Source: Achromobacter animicus (GTDB lineage Bacteria; Pseudomonadota; Gammaproteobacteria; Burkholderiales; Burkholderiaceae_B). Taken from it: 64,000 nucleotides of DNA. Made by a program: the position numbers and the translations under genes. Positions 1 to 9,030 of the stretch are shown in pieces (the stretch's first letter is position 1; each line of letters starts with the position of its first letter). Location: the NCBI RefSeq assembly GCF_902859585.1, contig NZ_CADIJM010000014.1, positions 61,452-125,451 of the forward strand, read 5' to 3'. The notes beneath the pieces were generated by a model that saw only the letters and a program-made list of their open reading frames with translations, was not told where the DNA came from and searched no databases.

Positions 1-934
1 GCTCGCTGAGGTTGGTGGCGTTCCACACAAACGGCGCGCGGGCGCGCAGCAGTGCCTTTGCACGGTCAATGGCCAGGTGCGCGACCATGCCCTCGTTCTT
101 GCCATGGCGCAGGCCCAGTTCCTCGCGCGCATCGTCAAACGACACCACCGGCAGGTCCCGATGATGCGCCGCCACCCACGTGTTCTTGCCGGACGCCGGC
201 AACCCCGACATGACGATGACCCGCGAGCCCGGCTCCTGGAACAACGCATAGTCGGGATGCACGTCGGCGCCGCGGAAATAGCTGACGGCGGTGTGCGCGT
301 CGGCAAAGGCACGGGGCTGGCCGAAGCACTGCTCGTCGCGCGCCAGCTCGCAGAAGAGGGCGATGTTGTCCAGCACGCGGGCAGAGTCAGCGCATATCCG
401 GCCGCGCATGTCGGCTTCGGCCAGCATGGCGAGCAATGGAAGCGACACGTGCCAGGACAACTCGCGCACGATGAACTCCGGCGAGCGGCCGCGGCGCGAG
501 CCTTCCAGCGCGAAGAACGGCACCTGATGCGTGGCGATCAGCCGGCATATCGCTTCGCGCACCGCGAACGGCACGCCCGCGTCCCACAATGCGATGCGCG
601 CGTCGATGGCGCCCTTGCGCGAATGGCCAGGCTGGCCGATGGCGCCGGTTACCGGGTCGATCACCGTGGTGCTGTGCTTGGCCACGTCGTGCAGCAGCGC
701 GGCCAGGAACACGATCTCCTGCTCCGCGCGGGGCGCGGCCTGGTACTGCGGCAGCGCGAGCAGCGCGTCCACCACCATCTGCGTATGCGTCCATACATCG
801 CCCTCGCCGTGATAGCGGGGGTCCTGCGGCGTGGTCTTGGCCAGCTCCAGCGCGGGGAAGGCGGCCAGGCAAGCCGCATAGTCCGCGCCGCGCCCCGGCT
901 GGGGCACGAGGGCCCGGATCTGTTCGTGATTCAT
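1..934 (-). CDS. HD-domain / polynucleotide kinase (HD-Pnk-like RNA end-healing enzyme), 3' end outside window
   Basis: The visible 311 codons start at an ATG read leftward from 934 and run off the left edge. The N-terminal part has an HD-phosphohydrolase core (LLHDVAKH, His82-Asp83, with further histidines downstream). A P-loop kinase domain follows near residue 250 (MSGLPASGKNTW, Lys250). An HD phosphoesterase fused to a 5'-OH polynucleotide kinase is the architecture of HD-Pnk, an end-healing enzyme that removes 2',3'-phosphates and phosphorylates 5'-OH RNA ends. The start codon overlaps the stop of the upstream RNA ligase (ATGA), so healing and sealing enzymes are translationally coupled. 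The kinase C-terminus is not visible. Family assignment is from architecture and motifs; the exact substrate is inference. Confidence 0.8.
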   Translation of the reverse strand, partial: MNHEQIRALVPQPGRGADYAACLAAFPALELAKTTPQDPRYHGEGDVWTHTQMVVDALLALPQYQAAPRAEQEIVFLAALLHDVAKHSTTVIDPVTGAIGQPGHSRKGAIDARIALWDAGVPFAVREAICRLIATHQVPFFALEGSRRGRSPEFIVRELSWHVSLPLLAMLAEADMRGRICADSARVLDNIALFCELARDEQCFGQPRAFADAHTAVSYFRGADVHPDYALFQEPGSRVIVMSGLPASGKNTWVAAHHRDLPVVSFDDAREELGLRHGKNEGMVAHLAIDRAKALLRARAPFVWNATNLSE

Positions 935-1806
935 GATGTCTCTCCCGTGCGGTCGTCGCGCAACGTGTCCCAGTCGACTGCAAGGCGCGGCGCGTACAGG
1001 TCGACGCCGTCGGCGAGCTGGTTGGGGATGAACGGCTGCTCCGAATGGTGCATGTCCGAATCCAGAATGGCCTGTACGAAGTCGCGGCGCACCCACTTGT
1101 AGCGGGCGATGGTCTTGCCGTCCGCTTCGGCCTTGATATACAGGCCTTCCGACAGATCCGACTTGTCGCACTGCTTCCACGCGCGAGCCAGGTCCAGGCC
1201 TTCGCGCAGCACGGTGGCCTCGAAGGCATCGCGCCAGCCAGCCGTCTTGGCAAGCGACGGCTTGAGCATGGCCTTCACTTCGGCCAACCGCGCGGGCGCG
1301 GGGCCTTCGTACAACACGGGCACGGACAGCACCGGACCATCGGCCAGCAACGCGCGGCGCGCGCCGGTCGACAGGAACTCGCCGGTGCGCCGGTCCAGCA
1401 CGTCGAATTCAAAGAAGTGATGCGGCAGGGCGTCGTAGAACACGGAGTGCTTCTTCGACAGCGTTTCGCCGTACATCACATAGCGATCTTCCAGCCGCTC
1501 CAGCAGCCAGTCCGCGTGCGCGGCGGCCCAGGCCTTGACGAAGCTGAACTGCCGCTCGCGGCCGCCGCCCACCAGGTAGTGGCCGCGGGATTGCAGCAGC
1601 AGTTCGCCCGACGGGCTGAAGCTGATGCCGGTGTTGGCGCCGTCCAGCTTTTCTTCGACGACGAGCGTCTGGCCGGCCAACGTGCGATAAGGCACGTGGT
1701 CATGGCCTTCGTCCCCATCCTGCAGGCGCGAGCCTTCAAGGTGAGGCGTTCGGGGATATCGGAACAGGTCTAGCGATTGCGCATAGGCGCAGAAATCCAG
1801 CGTCAT
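931..1806 (-). CDS. RNA ligase, T4 Rnl2-like family
   Basis: A 291-residue protein that should seal RNA 3'-OH/5'-phosphate ends through an enzyme-AMP intermediate. The nucleotidyl-transfer motif EEKLDGAN places the lysine nucleophile at residue 53. Later motifs typical of the superfamily are visible: YVMYGETL (motif III-like), SEGLYIKAE (motif IV-like) and IARYKWVRR (motif V-like). The open frame extends 12 codons upstream, but the ATG at 1806 is preceded by GGAGAA at good spacing, so I use it. The gene ends in a 4-bp overlap with the HD-kinase gene, forming a two-gene repair operon. T4-like Rnl2 enzymes repair nicks in duplex RNA; the natural target here is unknown. Confidence 0.83.
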   Translation of the reverse strand: MTLDFCAYAQSLDLFRYPRTPHLEGSRLQDGDEGHDHVPYRTLAGQTLVVEEKLDGANTGISFSPSGELLLQSRGHYLVGGGRERQFSFVKAWAAAHADWLLERLEDRYVMYGETLSKKHSVFYDALPHHFFEFDVLDRRTGEFLSTGARRALLADGPVLSVPVLYEGPAPARLAEVKAMLKPSLAKTAGWRDAFEATVLREGLDLARAWKQCDKSDLSEGLYIKAEADGKTIARYKWVRRDFVQAILDSDMHHSEQPFIPNQLADGVDLYAPRLAVDWDTLRDDRTGETS

Positions 1807-2115
1807 GGGTCTTCTCCAGCAAATGGGAAAAGCCGACGACACAGTCTTTACGGGAGGGGAAGCGGGGATGGGAGGTGTTGCGCTTCCTGGATCCGCGCCT
1901 GCCGGGCGGGGGTGTGCTCATTACATGGCGTCGAGCAGCGAATGCGGGCAGGCTGACCGCGGTACCAGGACGGTACTCGTCGGCGTTCAGGCGAATTGAC
2001 GAATGGCAGACACGGTTGCACCCAAGAAGCGAAAGGCGTTGAAAAAGCAGGGCCGAATGCTAAGTCAGCGCGGCGGCGCTTGTCAATGCGCCGCCGCGTG
2101 TGTGGCAGGGCCGCG
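1807..2115. other. gene-free stretch upstream of the RNA-repair operon
   Basis: No credible gene. It must hold the promoter and leader of the leftward RNA-ligase/HD-kinase operon and the 3' end of the metallophosphoesterase transcript. The only clear site is the ligase Shine-Dalgarno at about 1813. No strong sigma-70 promoter or terminator hairpin is evident by eye. Confidence 0.5.
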
Positions 2116-3249
2116 TCAGGCGGGCGGCGCGGCGCGCAGCACGATCTGCGTGATCTCCGACGGCCGGCCAAGCCGGATGGGAAAGCCTGGCCACAGGCCC
2201 GCGCCGTTGCTCACGTAGAGCTGCATGTTGCCGGCCTGGTACATGCCCGACACATAGCCTTCGTTGGCCAGCTGGGTGATGAAATGCGGACCCAGAATCT
2301 GGCCGCCATGCGTATGGCCCGACAGTTGCAGGCCGGCGCCGGCTTGCGCGTGGCGCTTGGCGCCCACGGGCCGATGGCTCAAGAGGATCACCGCCGACGA
2401 CGGCGGCACGCCCTTCATGGCCGCGTCGATGTCAGGCAGGGGCTGGTTCACGCGCGCCGCCACGCTGTCGGTGATGCCCGCCAGGACCAGCGGCTGGCCG
2501 TCGCGTTCAATTGTCATGTGTTCATTGAGCAGCATGCGCAGGCCGAGTTTCCTGAAGGCCTCGATCCAGCCCAGGTACTCGGCGTAATACTCGTGGTTGC
2601 CCGGAATCGCCACCACGCCATATTGCGCGCGCAGATCGGCCAGCGGTTGCACGTCGGCGGCGCGCGCCGCAGGCGTGCCATCGACCAGATCGCCGGTAAT
2701 GAGCGTCAGGTCCGGCTTGAGCGCATTGGTGCGCGCCACGACGGCCTGCATCCAGTCGCCCTGCAGCAGGCGGCTGGCGTGCAGGTCGGTCAGGTGCACG
2801 ATGCGAAAGCCGTCATACGCTTGCGGCAGGTTGGGCAAGGCGACCTCGATCGTCTTGACCTCCGGCACGCGCACGGCCTGCCAGACGCCAACGGCGGACA
2901 GCGCAAGCGCGGCCACGGCGGACCCGGCGCGCAGACGCGTGCAGCCCAGCAGCGCGCGTCCGCGTCCCCGCGAGAACAGCGATATGACGAGCCCCGCCAC
3001 ATCCGTGACGAACAGGAAGGCGGCCAGCAGAATGAGCGCGCCAAACGCCCAGCCCAGCGTCATCAGCACCGCAGCGGGCACCTCGGGCGAGGCCATGGTG
3101 CCGAAGAAGTTGCGAGTGATGAGATGGTGCTCGGCGGCCAGCACGACCAATACGGACAGCAGTACTCGGCCGGGGGCAGGCCACTTCAATTGCCAGACGA
3201 AGCGCCAGATGACGTAGAGCGCGATAAGCCCTGTGATGACATGAAACAC
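2116..3249 (-). CDS. membrane-anchored metallophosphoesterase (YkuE/YaeI-like)
   Basis: A 377-residue protein with an N-terminal membrane region (hydrophobic segments around residues 5-18, 28-40, 60-82 and 110-122), then a calcineurin-like phosphoesterase domain. All metal-binding blocks are present: LTDLH (Asp155, His157), TGDLVDG near 186, GNHE at 217-220, LLSHRP near 300 and SGHTHGG near 318. The family includes phosphoesterases acting on lipid-linked or UDP-linked precursors; the substrate here cannot be told from sequence. It lies alone between the RNA-repair operon and a divergent acetyltransferase. A second protein of the same layout, starting with the same MFH, is encoded at 62632-63783 on the other strand, so the window holds a paralogous or transferred pair. 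Confidence 0.85.
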   Translation of the reverse strand: MFHVITGLIALYVIWRFVWQLKWPAPGRVLLSVLVVLAAEHHLITRNFFGTMASPEVPAAVLMTLGWAFGALILLAAFLFVTDVAGLVISLFSRGRGRALLGCTRLRAGSAVAALALSAVGVWQAVRVPEVKTIEVALPNLPQAYDGFRIVHLTDLHASRLLQGDWMQAVVARTNALKPDLTLITGDLVDGTPAARAADVQPLADLRAQYGVVAIPGNHEYYAEYLGWIEAFRKLGLRMLLNEHMTIERDGQPLVLAGITDSVAARVNQPLPDIDAAMKGVPPSSAVILLSHRPVGAKRHAQAGAGLQLSGHTHGGQILGPHFITQLANEGYVSGMYQAGNMQLYVSNGAGLWPGFPIRLGRPSEITQIVLRAAPPA

Positions 3250-3401
3250 GTGCGAAATCCTGAATCTTGTTGTTGGAATCGCCCGGCCCGGCGTCTCGCT
3301 GCCGCCCGGACGAAATTTCCCGCGAGGGAGCGCCGATTAAAACACTGGATTCTGCGCGGCGGCTGAACATGGCGCGCGTTGATGGCGGGTCGTAGAATCG
3401 C

Positions 3402-3950
3402 ATGCGCCTGCCGCAATCTGGAGTTGCCTTGTCCACGCTTATCCGCCCCGCCCGTCCCGAGGATGCTGCGCTGCTGCCCGCGATCGAACGATCTGCGGGC
3501 GCGCTGTTTCGCGCCGCGCCCGGCCTGGAATGGATCGCGGACGACGCGGTGATGTCTGAGGCCGACCATCTGCGCCTGATCGCGCAGGGCACGTCATGGG
3601 TGGCGCAAGCGTCGGACCAACTGTGCGGATTCCTTTGCGCCGAGCGCTTCGAAGACGCGTTGCACCTGCGGGAGCTGGCGGTCGATGCCGGTCATCAGCG
3701 CATGGGAATTGGCCGCTCCCTGGTGCAGGCCGCATGCGGCCATGCCTGGGCAGCGGGCCTGGCTGTTGTCACCCTGACGACCTTTCGCGACCTGGCATGG
3801 AATGCGCCCTGGTATGCGCGGCTCGGATTCCGCGAAGTGCAGGTAACTCCCGGCTCACGGCTGCATGCGGTGCTGGCGGCCGAGGCCAGCCACGGGCTGC
3901 CGGTTGCGCGGCGCGTGGCGATGCGCCTGCAGCGGGCACCGGACGCATAG
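3402..3950 (+). CDS. GNAT-family N-acetyltransferase
   Basis: Encodes 182 residues with a GNAT fold: an N-terminal IRPARPEDAALLPAIE strand-helix, LRELAVDAGHQRMGIGRSLV (beta4 and the acetyl-CoA pyrophosphate loop, Q-R-M-G-I-G) and a C-terminal AWNAPWYARLGFREV block. It should transfer an acetyl group from acetyl-CoA to an amine; the acceptor is unknown. A TTG at 3429 is preceded by CTGGAG at about 7 bp and begins just before the conserved domain, so the true start may be 27 bp downstream of the listed ATG. The gene is divergent from the metallophosphoesterase and about 190 bp ahead of the cyclase gene. Confidence 0.85.
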   Translation: MRLPQSGVALSTLIRPARPEDAALLPAIERSAGALFRAAPGLEWIADDAVMSEADHLRLIAQGTSWVAQASDQLCGFLCAERFEDALHLRELAVDAGHQRMGIGRSLVQAACGHAWAAGLAVVTLTTFRDLAWNAPWYARLGFREVQVTPGSRLHAVLAAEASHGLPVARRVAMRLQRAPDA

Positions 3951-4139
3951 CCCAAGCGCCGCGTTGGGCCTGCCGAGTTGCGGTTGGCGACCGCTGGATT
4001 ACCCAAAAATAGTTCGGTATTCTGCGTTATCCCGGTGCGCCAGCCCGCGCCGGTGACTGCGCTGTCGTCCTCCGTGGCGTGCGCATCCGGCAGCTACGCC
4101 GATCCGGGCGATTCGCGGTGCTCTCCCCTCAGGAGCGAC

Positions 4140-5747
4140 ATGGCAAGAGAACGCAGGGTGCGCTTGTTGACCGTGCTTATTTCGCTGGCGGTGCTCAGCG
4201 TGGCGGTCGGCTTTTTCAATGCCATGTACGCGGGCTACCAGGCGCAGAAGACGCAGGTCGTCAAGAACACGCTCGACGCCAATCTGGCCTACGCGCAGAA
4301 GCTGGCGGACATCATCAACCTGTATATCCAGACGGGCGACCGGCAGCTTACCGCCGGGGCAAACCGCATCCCGCGGCTGGCGGATGCGCCCGGCGCGCTG
4401 CAGGCTGAACTGTCGGATCTGGCCGGCACGATCGAAGGCGTGACGGCGGTACTGCTGGCAGATCCCGGTGGCCGGATCACCAGCCGGTCCAAGGACAGTC
4501 CGTCGCCGCTGGCCGCCATCAAGCAACTGGACGAACTGGGCGTGCGGGAGCTGCGCGCGGGGCAATGGGCGCGGCCATGCTGCCTGCGCGGCGCGCGTTT
4601 TGCGACGCTGACACTGGTGGAACCTGTGCCAGGCCCGCAGAACGCGGTGTCGGGTTATCTCGCCGCCATCGTTGTGCTGGAGCATGGCGGCGGCCTGGAC
4701 CGGCTCGTCGGCCAGCATGCGTATGCGGACGGCACCTCCGTGTATCTGGTCAACGGCGAGGGTCAGATGCTGTACCGGCATGGCGCGGACGCGGACATTG
4801 CGAGCGCGGTCCAGGCGCGCTTGTCGCCCGCCACGGGGCCGGGCGTCGAGCAAGTCATGGACGCTTCTGGCGCGGCGGTGATCGCGGGATACGCGCCGCT
4901 GGTCAAGGGCAACTGGGCGGTCGTGGTGCAGCGTCCGCTCGACAGCGCGCTGTCGCCGCTCAAGGACCTATTGGGCGCGTCGCTGCAGTTTGCCGTTCCG
5001 GCTGTGGTGCTGACCTTGTTGCTCGTCAGCGCATGCGCCTACGCGATCGCACGGCCGCTCGCACGCCTGGCTGAGGCCTTCGCCAGCGACGAGCCGGTTG
5101 GTCCGACGGCCTTGCGCGCCACCACGCTGAAGACCTGGTATTTCGAGGCCGAAAAGCTGCGGCAGGCCTTGGCCGCCGCGCAAGCGCGCCATCGGGACGA
5201 AGTCGGCCGCTTGAACACGGAATCGCTGACCGATCCCATGACCGGGCTGATGAATCGCCGCGCCCTGCGCGCGCGGATCGACGAGCTGGTCGCCGCCGCG
5301 TCGCCGTTCGCGGTCATCGCGCTCGATCTCGACCACTTCAAGCAGATCAATGATGTGTATGGCCATCCGACGGGCGATAAGGTCCTGGTGGCGCTGGCGC
5401 GGACCCTGCAGGAGAACGTGCGCGCCGGCGATCAGGCCTTTCGCATCGGCGGCGAGGAATTCGTGATGATCTTGCCGCAGCGAGGCGCGCAGGACGAAGC
5501 GCAGGGCGCCACGCGGCCCGCGGCACAGATAGCAGCCCAGGCGGCCGAGCGCATCCGGGCGGCCGTGGCGGCGCGCCCGATGCCCGACGGCGTGCGTCCG
5601 GTGACCGTGTCCGTGGGCGTGGCGCTGTGGCCGCGGGACGGCACGTCGCCGCAGGCCGTCATCAAATGCGCCGATCAGGCGCTGTACCGATCAAAGCAGA
5701 CGGGCCGGGACAGAGTGACGATGTGGGAAGCGTCGGCCGAGGCTTGA
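4140..5747 (+). CDS. membrane diguanylate cyclase with extracytoplasmic sensor domain and GGDEF output
   Basis: A 535-residue protein predicted to make cyclic di-GMP. A transmembrane helix (about residues 10-30) is followed by a periplasmic region of roughly 250 residues that looks like a Cache-type sensor, a second helix near residue 290 (VVLTLLLVSACAYAI), a short HAMP-like linker and a GGDEF domain. The active site is GGEEF at 437-441; an RAGD sequence at the right distance upstream is a classic inhibitory I-site, so product feedback is expected. The ATG at 4140 has AGGAG about 8 bp upstream; the frame stays open further upstream, but without a convincing start. The ligand is not predictable. 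No EAL or HD-GYP partner is nearby. Confidence 0.88.
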   Translation: MARERRVRLLTVLISLAVLSVAVGFFNAMYAGYQAQKTQVVKNTLDANLAYAQKLADIINLYIQTGDRQLTAGANRIPRLADAPGALQAELSDLAGTIEGVTAVLLADPGGRITSRSKDSPSPLAAIKQLDELGVRELRAGQWARPCCLRGARFATLTLVEPVPGPQNAVSGYLAAIVVLEHGGGLDRLVGQHAYADGTSVYLVNGEGQMLYRHGADADIASAVQARLSPATGPGVEQVMDASGAAVIAGYAPLVKGNWAVVVQRPLDSALSPLKDLLGASLQFAVPAVVLTLLLVSACAYAIARPLARLAEAFASDEPVGPTALRATTLKTWYFEAEKLRQALAAAQARHRDEVGRLNTESLTDPMTGLMNRRALRARIDELVAAASPFAVIALDLDHFKQINDVYGHPTGDKVLVALARTLQENVRAGDQAFRIGGEEFVMILPQRGAQDEAQGATRPAAQIAAQAAERIRAAVAARPMPDGVRPVTVSVGVALWPRDGTSPQAVIKCADQALYRSKQTGRDRVTMWEASAEA

Positions 5748-5796
5748 ACCCGCCCGGCGGCCACCAGCGATTTCGGGTGGTTCGGCTTGAACCGTC

Positions 5797-5825
5797 TGAC
5801 CGCGGCGGCGCAGGGGTGGCGGTCA
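5797..5825. terminator. candidate bidirectional terminator hairpin
   Basis: Between two convergent genes, TGACCGC (5797-5803) pairs with GCGGTCA (5819-5825) around a 15-base loop. A smaller CCACC/GGTGG hairpin lies at 5761-5780. No T-run follows, so this is only a candidate. Confidence 0.3.
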
Positions 5826-5856
5826 GCTTCTGACGGCCAGTGTGCCCACCGGTGGA

Positions 5857-6876
5857 TCAGGCGCCCGCCAGGCCCGCGAAAAACCGCTTCGCGTTCGACT
5901 CCAGACCTTCGATGTAATACCCGCCCTCCTGCACGATCAGCGTGGGCAGGTTCAGTCCGCCTACGTCGCGGCCCAAGCGCTCGAAGCCGTCTTCGGACAC
6001 GCTGACCATGGCCTGCGGATCCTTTTCGAAGATGTCGAAGCCCAGCGACAGCACCAGCGCATCGGGCTGGAACAACGTGATCGCGCGGCGCGCCTGCGCC
6101 AGCCGGTCGAAGAACACGGATTCGGGCGAGCCGTGCGGCATGGGCAGGTTGATGTTGTAGCCGTATCCTTCGCCAGCTCCGCGCTCGTCTTCAAAGCCTG
6201 CCACCACCGGATAGAAATTCTCGGGATCGCCGTGGATGGACACGTACAGGACGTCGCTGCGCTCGTAGAAGATCTCCTGGATGCCCTGGCCGTGATGCAT
6301 GTCGGTGTCCAGGATGGCCACGCGCGGAAATTTGGACGTCAGCCGCTGGGCCGCGATGGCGGCGTTGTTCAGGTAGCAGAAGCCGCCCGCGGCATCGCGC
6401 CGCGCGTGGTGACCGGGCGGGCGGCAGATCGCGTAGGCGCTGCGGTCTCCGGCCAGCAGGGCGTCGGCGCCCGCGATGGCGCATTGCGCCGACCAATACG
6501 CCGAGTGCCAGGTTTTGGGGCCGACCGGACAACTGCCGTCCGCCAGGTAACGCCCGGCCTTGGCCAGCACGCCGCGCAGCGCATTGCGTTCGCGCACGAA
6601 GACGTTCGACACGACCTCGCCGCCCCAATCGCCGGGCAGCTTCATCCAGTCCTCATGCGCGTCCTGCAGGAAGCGCAGGTAATCCAGGCTGTGCACCGCC
6701 GCGATCGCACCCGCCCCGTCGTCGGCGGGAGCCTGGACGTCGAATCCCTGCTTGCGCGCCGCCTGCACCAGGCCGTCCAGCCGCGACGGCACCTCCTGCG
6801 GCGTGCGCATCTTGCCGCGCGAAAAGTAGGTCTGCGGATGGTGAAGCTTTTGATCGTCGTGGAAGAACGCCTTCAT
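5857..6876 (-). CDS. histone-deacetylase-family acetylpolyamine amidohydrolase
   Basis: A 339-residue class II HDAC-like enzyme expected to deacetylate acetylated polyamines or related small amides using zinc. The key blocks are intact: CRPPGHH with catalytic pair His156-His157, ILDTDMHHGQG with zinc ligands Asp192 and His194, a third ligand in LSLGFDIFEKDP, and the EGGYY tail with the catalytic tyrosine. The N-terminus (MKAFFHDDQKLHHP) resembles bacterial acetylpolyamine amidohydrolases more than acetoin-utilisation AcuC. The upstream neighbour on the same strand is the Bug receptor gene, 145 bp away, so it may have its own promoter. Polyamine substrate choice is inference from the family. 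Confidence 0.88.
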   Translation of the reverse strand: MKAFFHDDQKLHHPQTYFSRGKMRTPQEVPSRLDGLVQAARKQGFDVQAPADDGAGAIAAVHSLDYLRFLQDAHEDWMKLPGDWGGEVVSNVFVRERNALRGVLAKAGRYLADGSCPVGPKTWHSAYWSAQCAIAGADALLAGDRSAYAICRPPGHHARRDAAGGFCYLNNAAIAAQRLTSKFPRVAILDTDMHHGQGIQEIFYERSDVLYVSIHGDPENFYPVVAGFEDERGAGEGYGYNINLPMPHGSPESVFFDRLAQARRAITLFQPDALVLSLGFDIFEKDPQAMVSVSEDGFERLGRDVGGLNLPTLIVQEGGYYIEGLESNAKRFFAGLAGA

Positions 6877-7021
6877 GCCTGGGACCTCGGGGTTGGTTGG
6901 CGCGCGATGCGCGCGGCGGCCGCGGATAGGAAACCATGAATTCTTATCCAGCGGCGTGGCGCTGCTTATGGGGGATTACCCGCGCCGCCCGGGTCGAGGT
7001 CAGTCTGAGCCGCCTTTTCCA

Positions 7022-8017
7022 CTATTGCGGCGTGATCTGCGCCGCCTTGACGATGTCGCGCCACTTTTCGCCCTCGGACACATTGAAACGGGCAAACGTG
7101 GCGGGATCAGATCCCACCGGCTTGGCGCCCAGGCCGGCGTACTGCGTCACGACATTGGGCTGCTTGAGCGCCCGCGCCGCGTGCTCGGACAGCTTGGCCA
7201 CAATGGCCGGCGGCGTGCCCTTGGGCGCCCACAGGCCGTACCACGTGCTGATGTCAAAGCCCGGGAAACCGGATTCGGCCATGGTGGGCACGTCGGGCAG
7301 TTCATCGACGCGGCGGCTGGTCGTCACCGCCACCGCCCGCAGCTTGCCCGACTTGATGAACGGCATCGCCGACGGCATCGAATCGAACATCAGCTGGATC
7401 TGCCCGCCCACCAGATCCGTCAGCGCGGGCGCGCTACCCTTGTAAGGCACGTGCTGCATCGGCAGGCCGGAACGCACCTTGAACGATTCGCCCGCAAGCT
7501 GTTGCGCGGAGGCCGAGCCCGCCGATCCGAAGTTCAACGGCTGGGCCTTGCCCTGCGCCACAAGGTCCTGCACCGTGCGCACCTTCGACGTTTCAGGCAC
7601 GACCAGCACGAGTGGCACGTTTGCAAGCTGCGTAATGGGCGCGAAGTCCTTGAAGGCGTCGTAACGCATCGACGCGTAGATGTACGGGTTGATGACGTGC
7701 AGCGACGCGTTGGCCAGGAACGTGTAGCCGTCGGGCGCGGCGCGCGCCACGAGGTCCGCGCCGATCATGCCGCTGGCGCCGGGCTTGTTGTCGACGACGA
7801 TGTTCTGGCCGATGGTCTTGGACATCTCGGCGGCCACCAACCGCGCCACGATGTCGGTCGGCCCGCCGGGCGGGTAGGGCACGACCATCGTGAGGGGTTT
7901 GCCGGGATAGGCGTCGGCCGCCACCGCGGCGACGGGCAGGCTGGCGCAGCAGGCGGCTAGCGCCGCGGCGGCAAGATGGCGTGGCCGGGCGGCGCGCCGG
8001 AAGTCGTTGGTACGCAT
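7022..8017 (-). CDS. Bug-family tripartite tricarboxylate transporter substrate-binding protein
   Basis: A 331-residue periplasmic receptor with a signal peptide (basic start, hydrophobic core LAAAALAACCASLPVAAVAA). The mature protein has hallmark Bug sequences: YPGKPLTMVVPYPPGGPTD near its N-terminus, DNKPGASGMIGA, the APDGYTFL block and VPYKGSAPALTDLVGGQ. Such receptors bind carboxylates or other small organic molecules; many are orphans lacking adjacent TctA/TctB, as here. The start lies 61 bp inside the end of the MDR gene, and the three genes 10241-7022 form one operon. The ligand is probably a substrate or precursor of the CoA-transferase pathway, which is inference. Confidence 0.93.
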   Translation of the reverse strand: MRTNDFRRAARPRHLAAAALAACCASLPVAAVAADAYPGKPLTMVVPYPPGGPTDIVARLVAAEMSKTIGQNIVVDNKPGASGMIGADLVARAAPDGYTFLANASLHVINPYIYASMRYDAFKDFAPITQLANVPLVLVVPETSKVRTVQDLVAQGKAQPLNFGSAGSASAQQLAGESFKVRSGLPMQHVPYKGSAPALTDLVGGQIQLMFDSMPSAMPFIKSGKLRAVAVTTSRRVDELPDVPTMAESGFPGFDISTWYGLWAPKGTPPAIVAKLSEHAARALKQPNVVTQYAGLGAKPVGSDPATFARFNVSEGEKWRDIVKAAQITPQ

Positions 8018-9030
8018 GGGGTTGTCTCCGTCGTTATCGTGATCGCCACCTTGCCGACGACTTGTCGGCTTTCCAGGGCGGCGAGTGCTGCGGCAAGACC
8101 GGTGATCGGATAGATCGCCGTTACAGCCGGCCGGATCCGCTGGCGGCGGGCCCAGTCGAACAGGGTGGACATGGTCCGCTGCATGGCAGGCGCGTGGACG
8201 ATGCGTTCGTCCGCGGGCGTCCAGCCGATGTAGCGGCCAAAGAAAAACCCATGCAGGGCAATGTTCTTCACAAGCAGCAGGTTCAGCGGCACGTCGGGGA
8301 CGCGGCCGCTGGCGAAACCCACCGACACCATGCGGGCATTGGCCGCCGCGGCGCGCACGCTGCGTTCGAAGGCGTCGCCGCCCACCGCGTCCAGCACCAC
8401 ATCCGCGCCGCGCCCGTCGCTGGCCGCCTTGACGGCCTGCGGCATCGACTCGTCAGCGGCGAACGCCTGCGCCGCGCCCGCGTCCAGCGCGGCCTGGCGC
8501 TTGGCCGGTGTGCTGGCGCAGGCCAGCACCGTCGCGCCCAGCGCCGACGCAATCTCCACGGCCGCCAGTCCCACGCCCGAGCCCGCACCCAGCACCAGCA
8601 CCGTGTCGCCGGGCTGCATCGCGGCGCGCCACAACAACGCGCCCCATGCCGTGCCGTACGAGATGGGAATGGGCAGCGCGGTCAGAAGCGGCAGATCCTC
8701 GGGCACGGGATAGACGGTGTATTCCGGCAAGGTCAGTCGTTCGGCATAGCAGCCCCAGCGCGCCAGCGCCACTACCTTGTCGCCGGGCTTGAACCGCGTG
8801 ACCTTGGCGCCGCACGCGATGACGCGGCCCGCGGCCTCCGTGCCGGGCGCAAACGGCAGCGGCGGACGGCTTTGATAGCGTCCCTCGATGAGCAGCTTGG
8901 TTGCGTGGCTGACGCTGGCATGCTCGACGGCGATGGTGACTTCGTCGGGCGCGGGCGCCGGCGCCTCGGGAAGCTCGCCGGGCAACACGTCTTCAACCGG
9001 ACCATGGCGATGGCAGACCAGGGCGCGCAT
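7957..9030 (-). CDS. quinone oxidoreductase-like MDR-superfamily NAD(P)H dehydrogenase
   Basis: A 357-residue medium-chain reductase. The N-terminal GroES-like half includes PLPFAPGTEAAGRVIACG and FKPGDKVVALA; the Rossmann half carries VLGAGSGVGLAAVEIASALG. The catalytic and structural cysteine clusters of zinc alcohol dehydrogenases are absent, which fits a zinc-free NADPH:quinone or enoyl reductase. Its ATG overlaps the stop codon of the CoA-transferase by one base (TGATG). Its 3' end overlaps the next gene by 61 bp, so the last ~20 residues are encoded over the Bug signal peptide region. The reaction is probably reduction of an acyl or enone intermediate. Confidence 0.87.
   Translation of the reverse strand: MRALVCHRHGPVEDVLPGELPEAPAPAPDEVTIAVEHASVSHATKLLIEGRYQSRPPLPFAPGTEAAGRVIACGAKVTRFKPGDKVVALARWGCYAERLTLPEYTVYPVPEDLPLLTALPIPISYGTAWGALLWRAAMQPGDTVLVLGAGSGVGLAAVEIASALGATVLACASTPAKRQAALDAGAAQAFAADESMPQAVKAASDGRGADVVLDAVGGDAFERSVRAAAANARMVSVGFASGRVPDVPLNLLLVKNIALHGFFFGRYIGWTPADERIVHAPAMQRTMSTLFDWARRQRIRPAVTAIYPITGLAAALAALESRQVVGKVAITITTETTPCVPTTSGAPPGHAILPPRR

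Noticed and set aside
2003-2218. 71-codon plus-strand frame starting MADTVAPKKRK
   Set aside because: The basic start looks protein-like, but there is no ribosome site and the second half runs antisense into the metallophosphoesterase gene.
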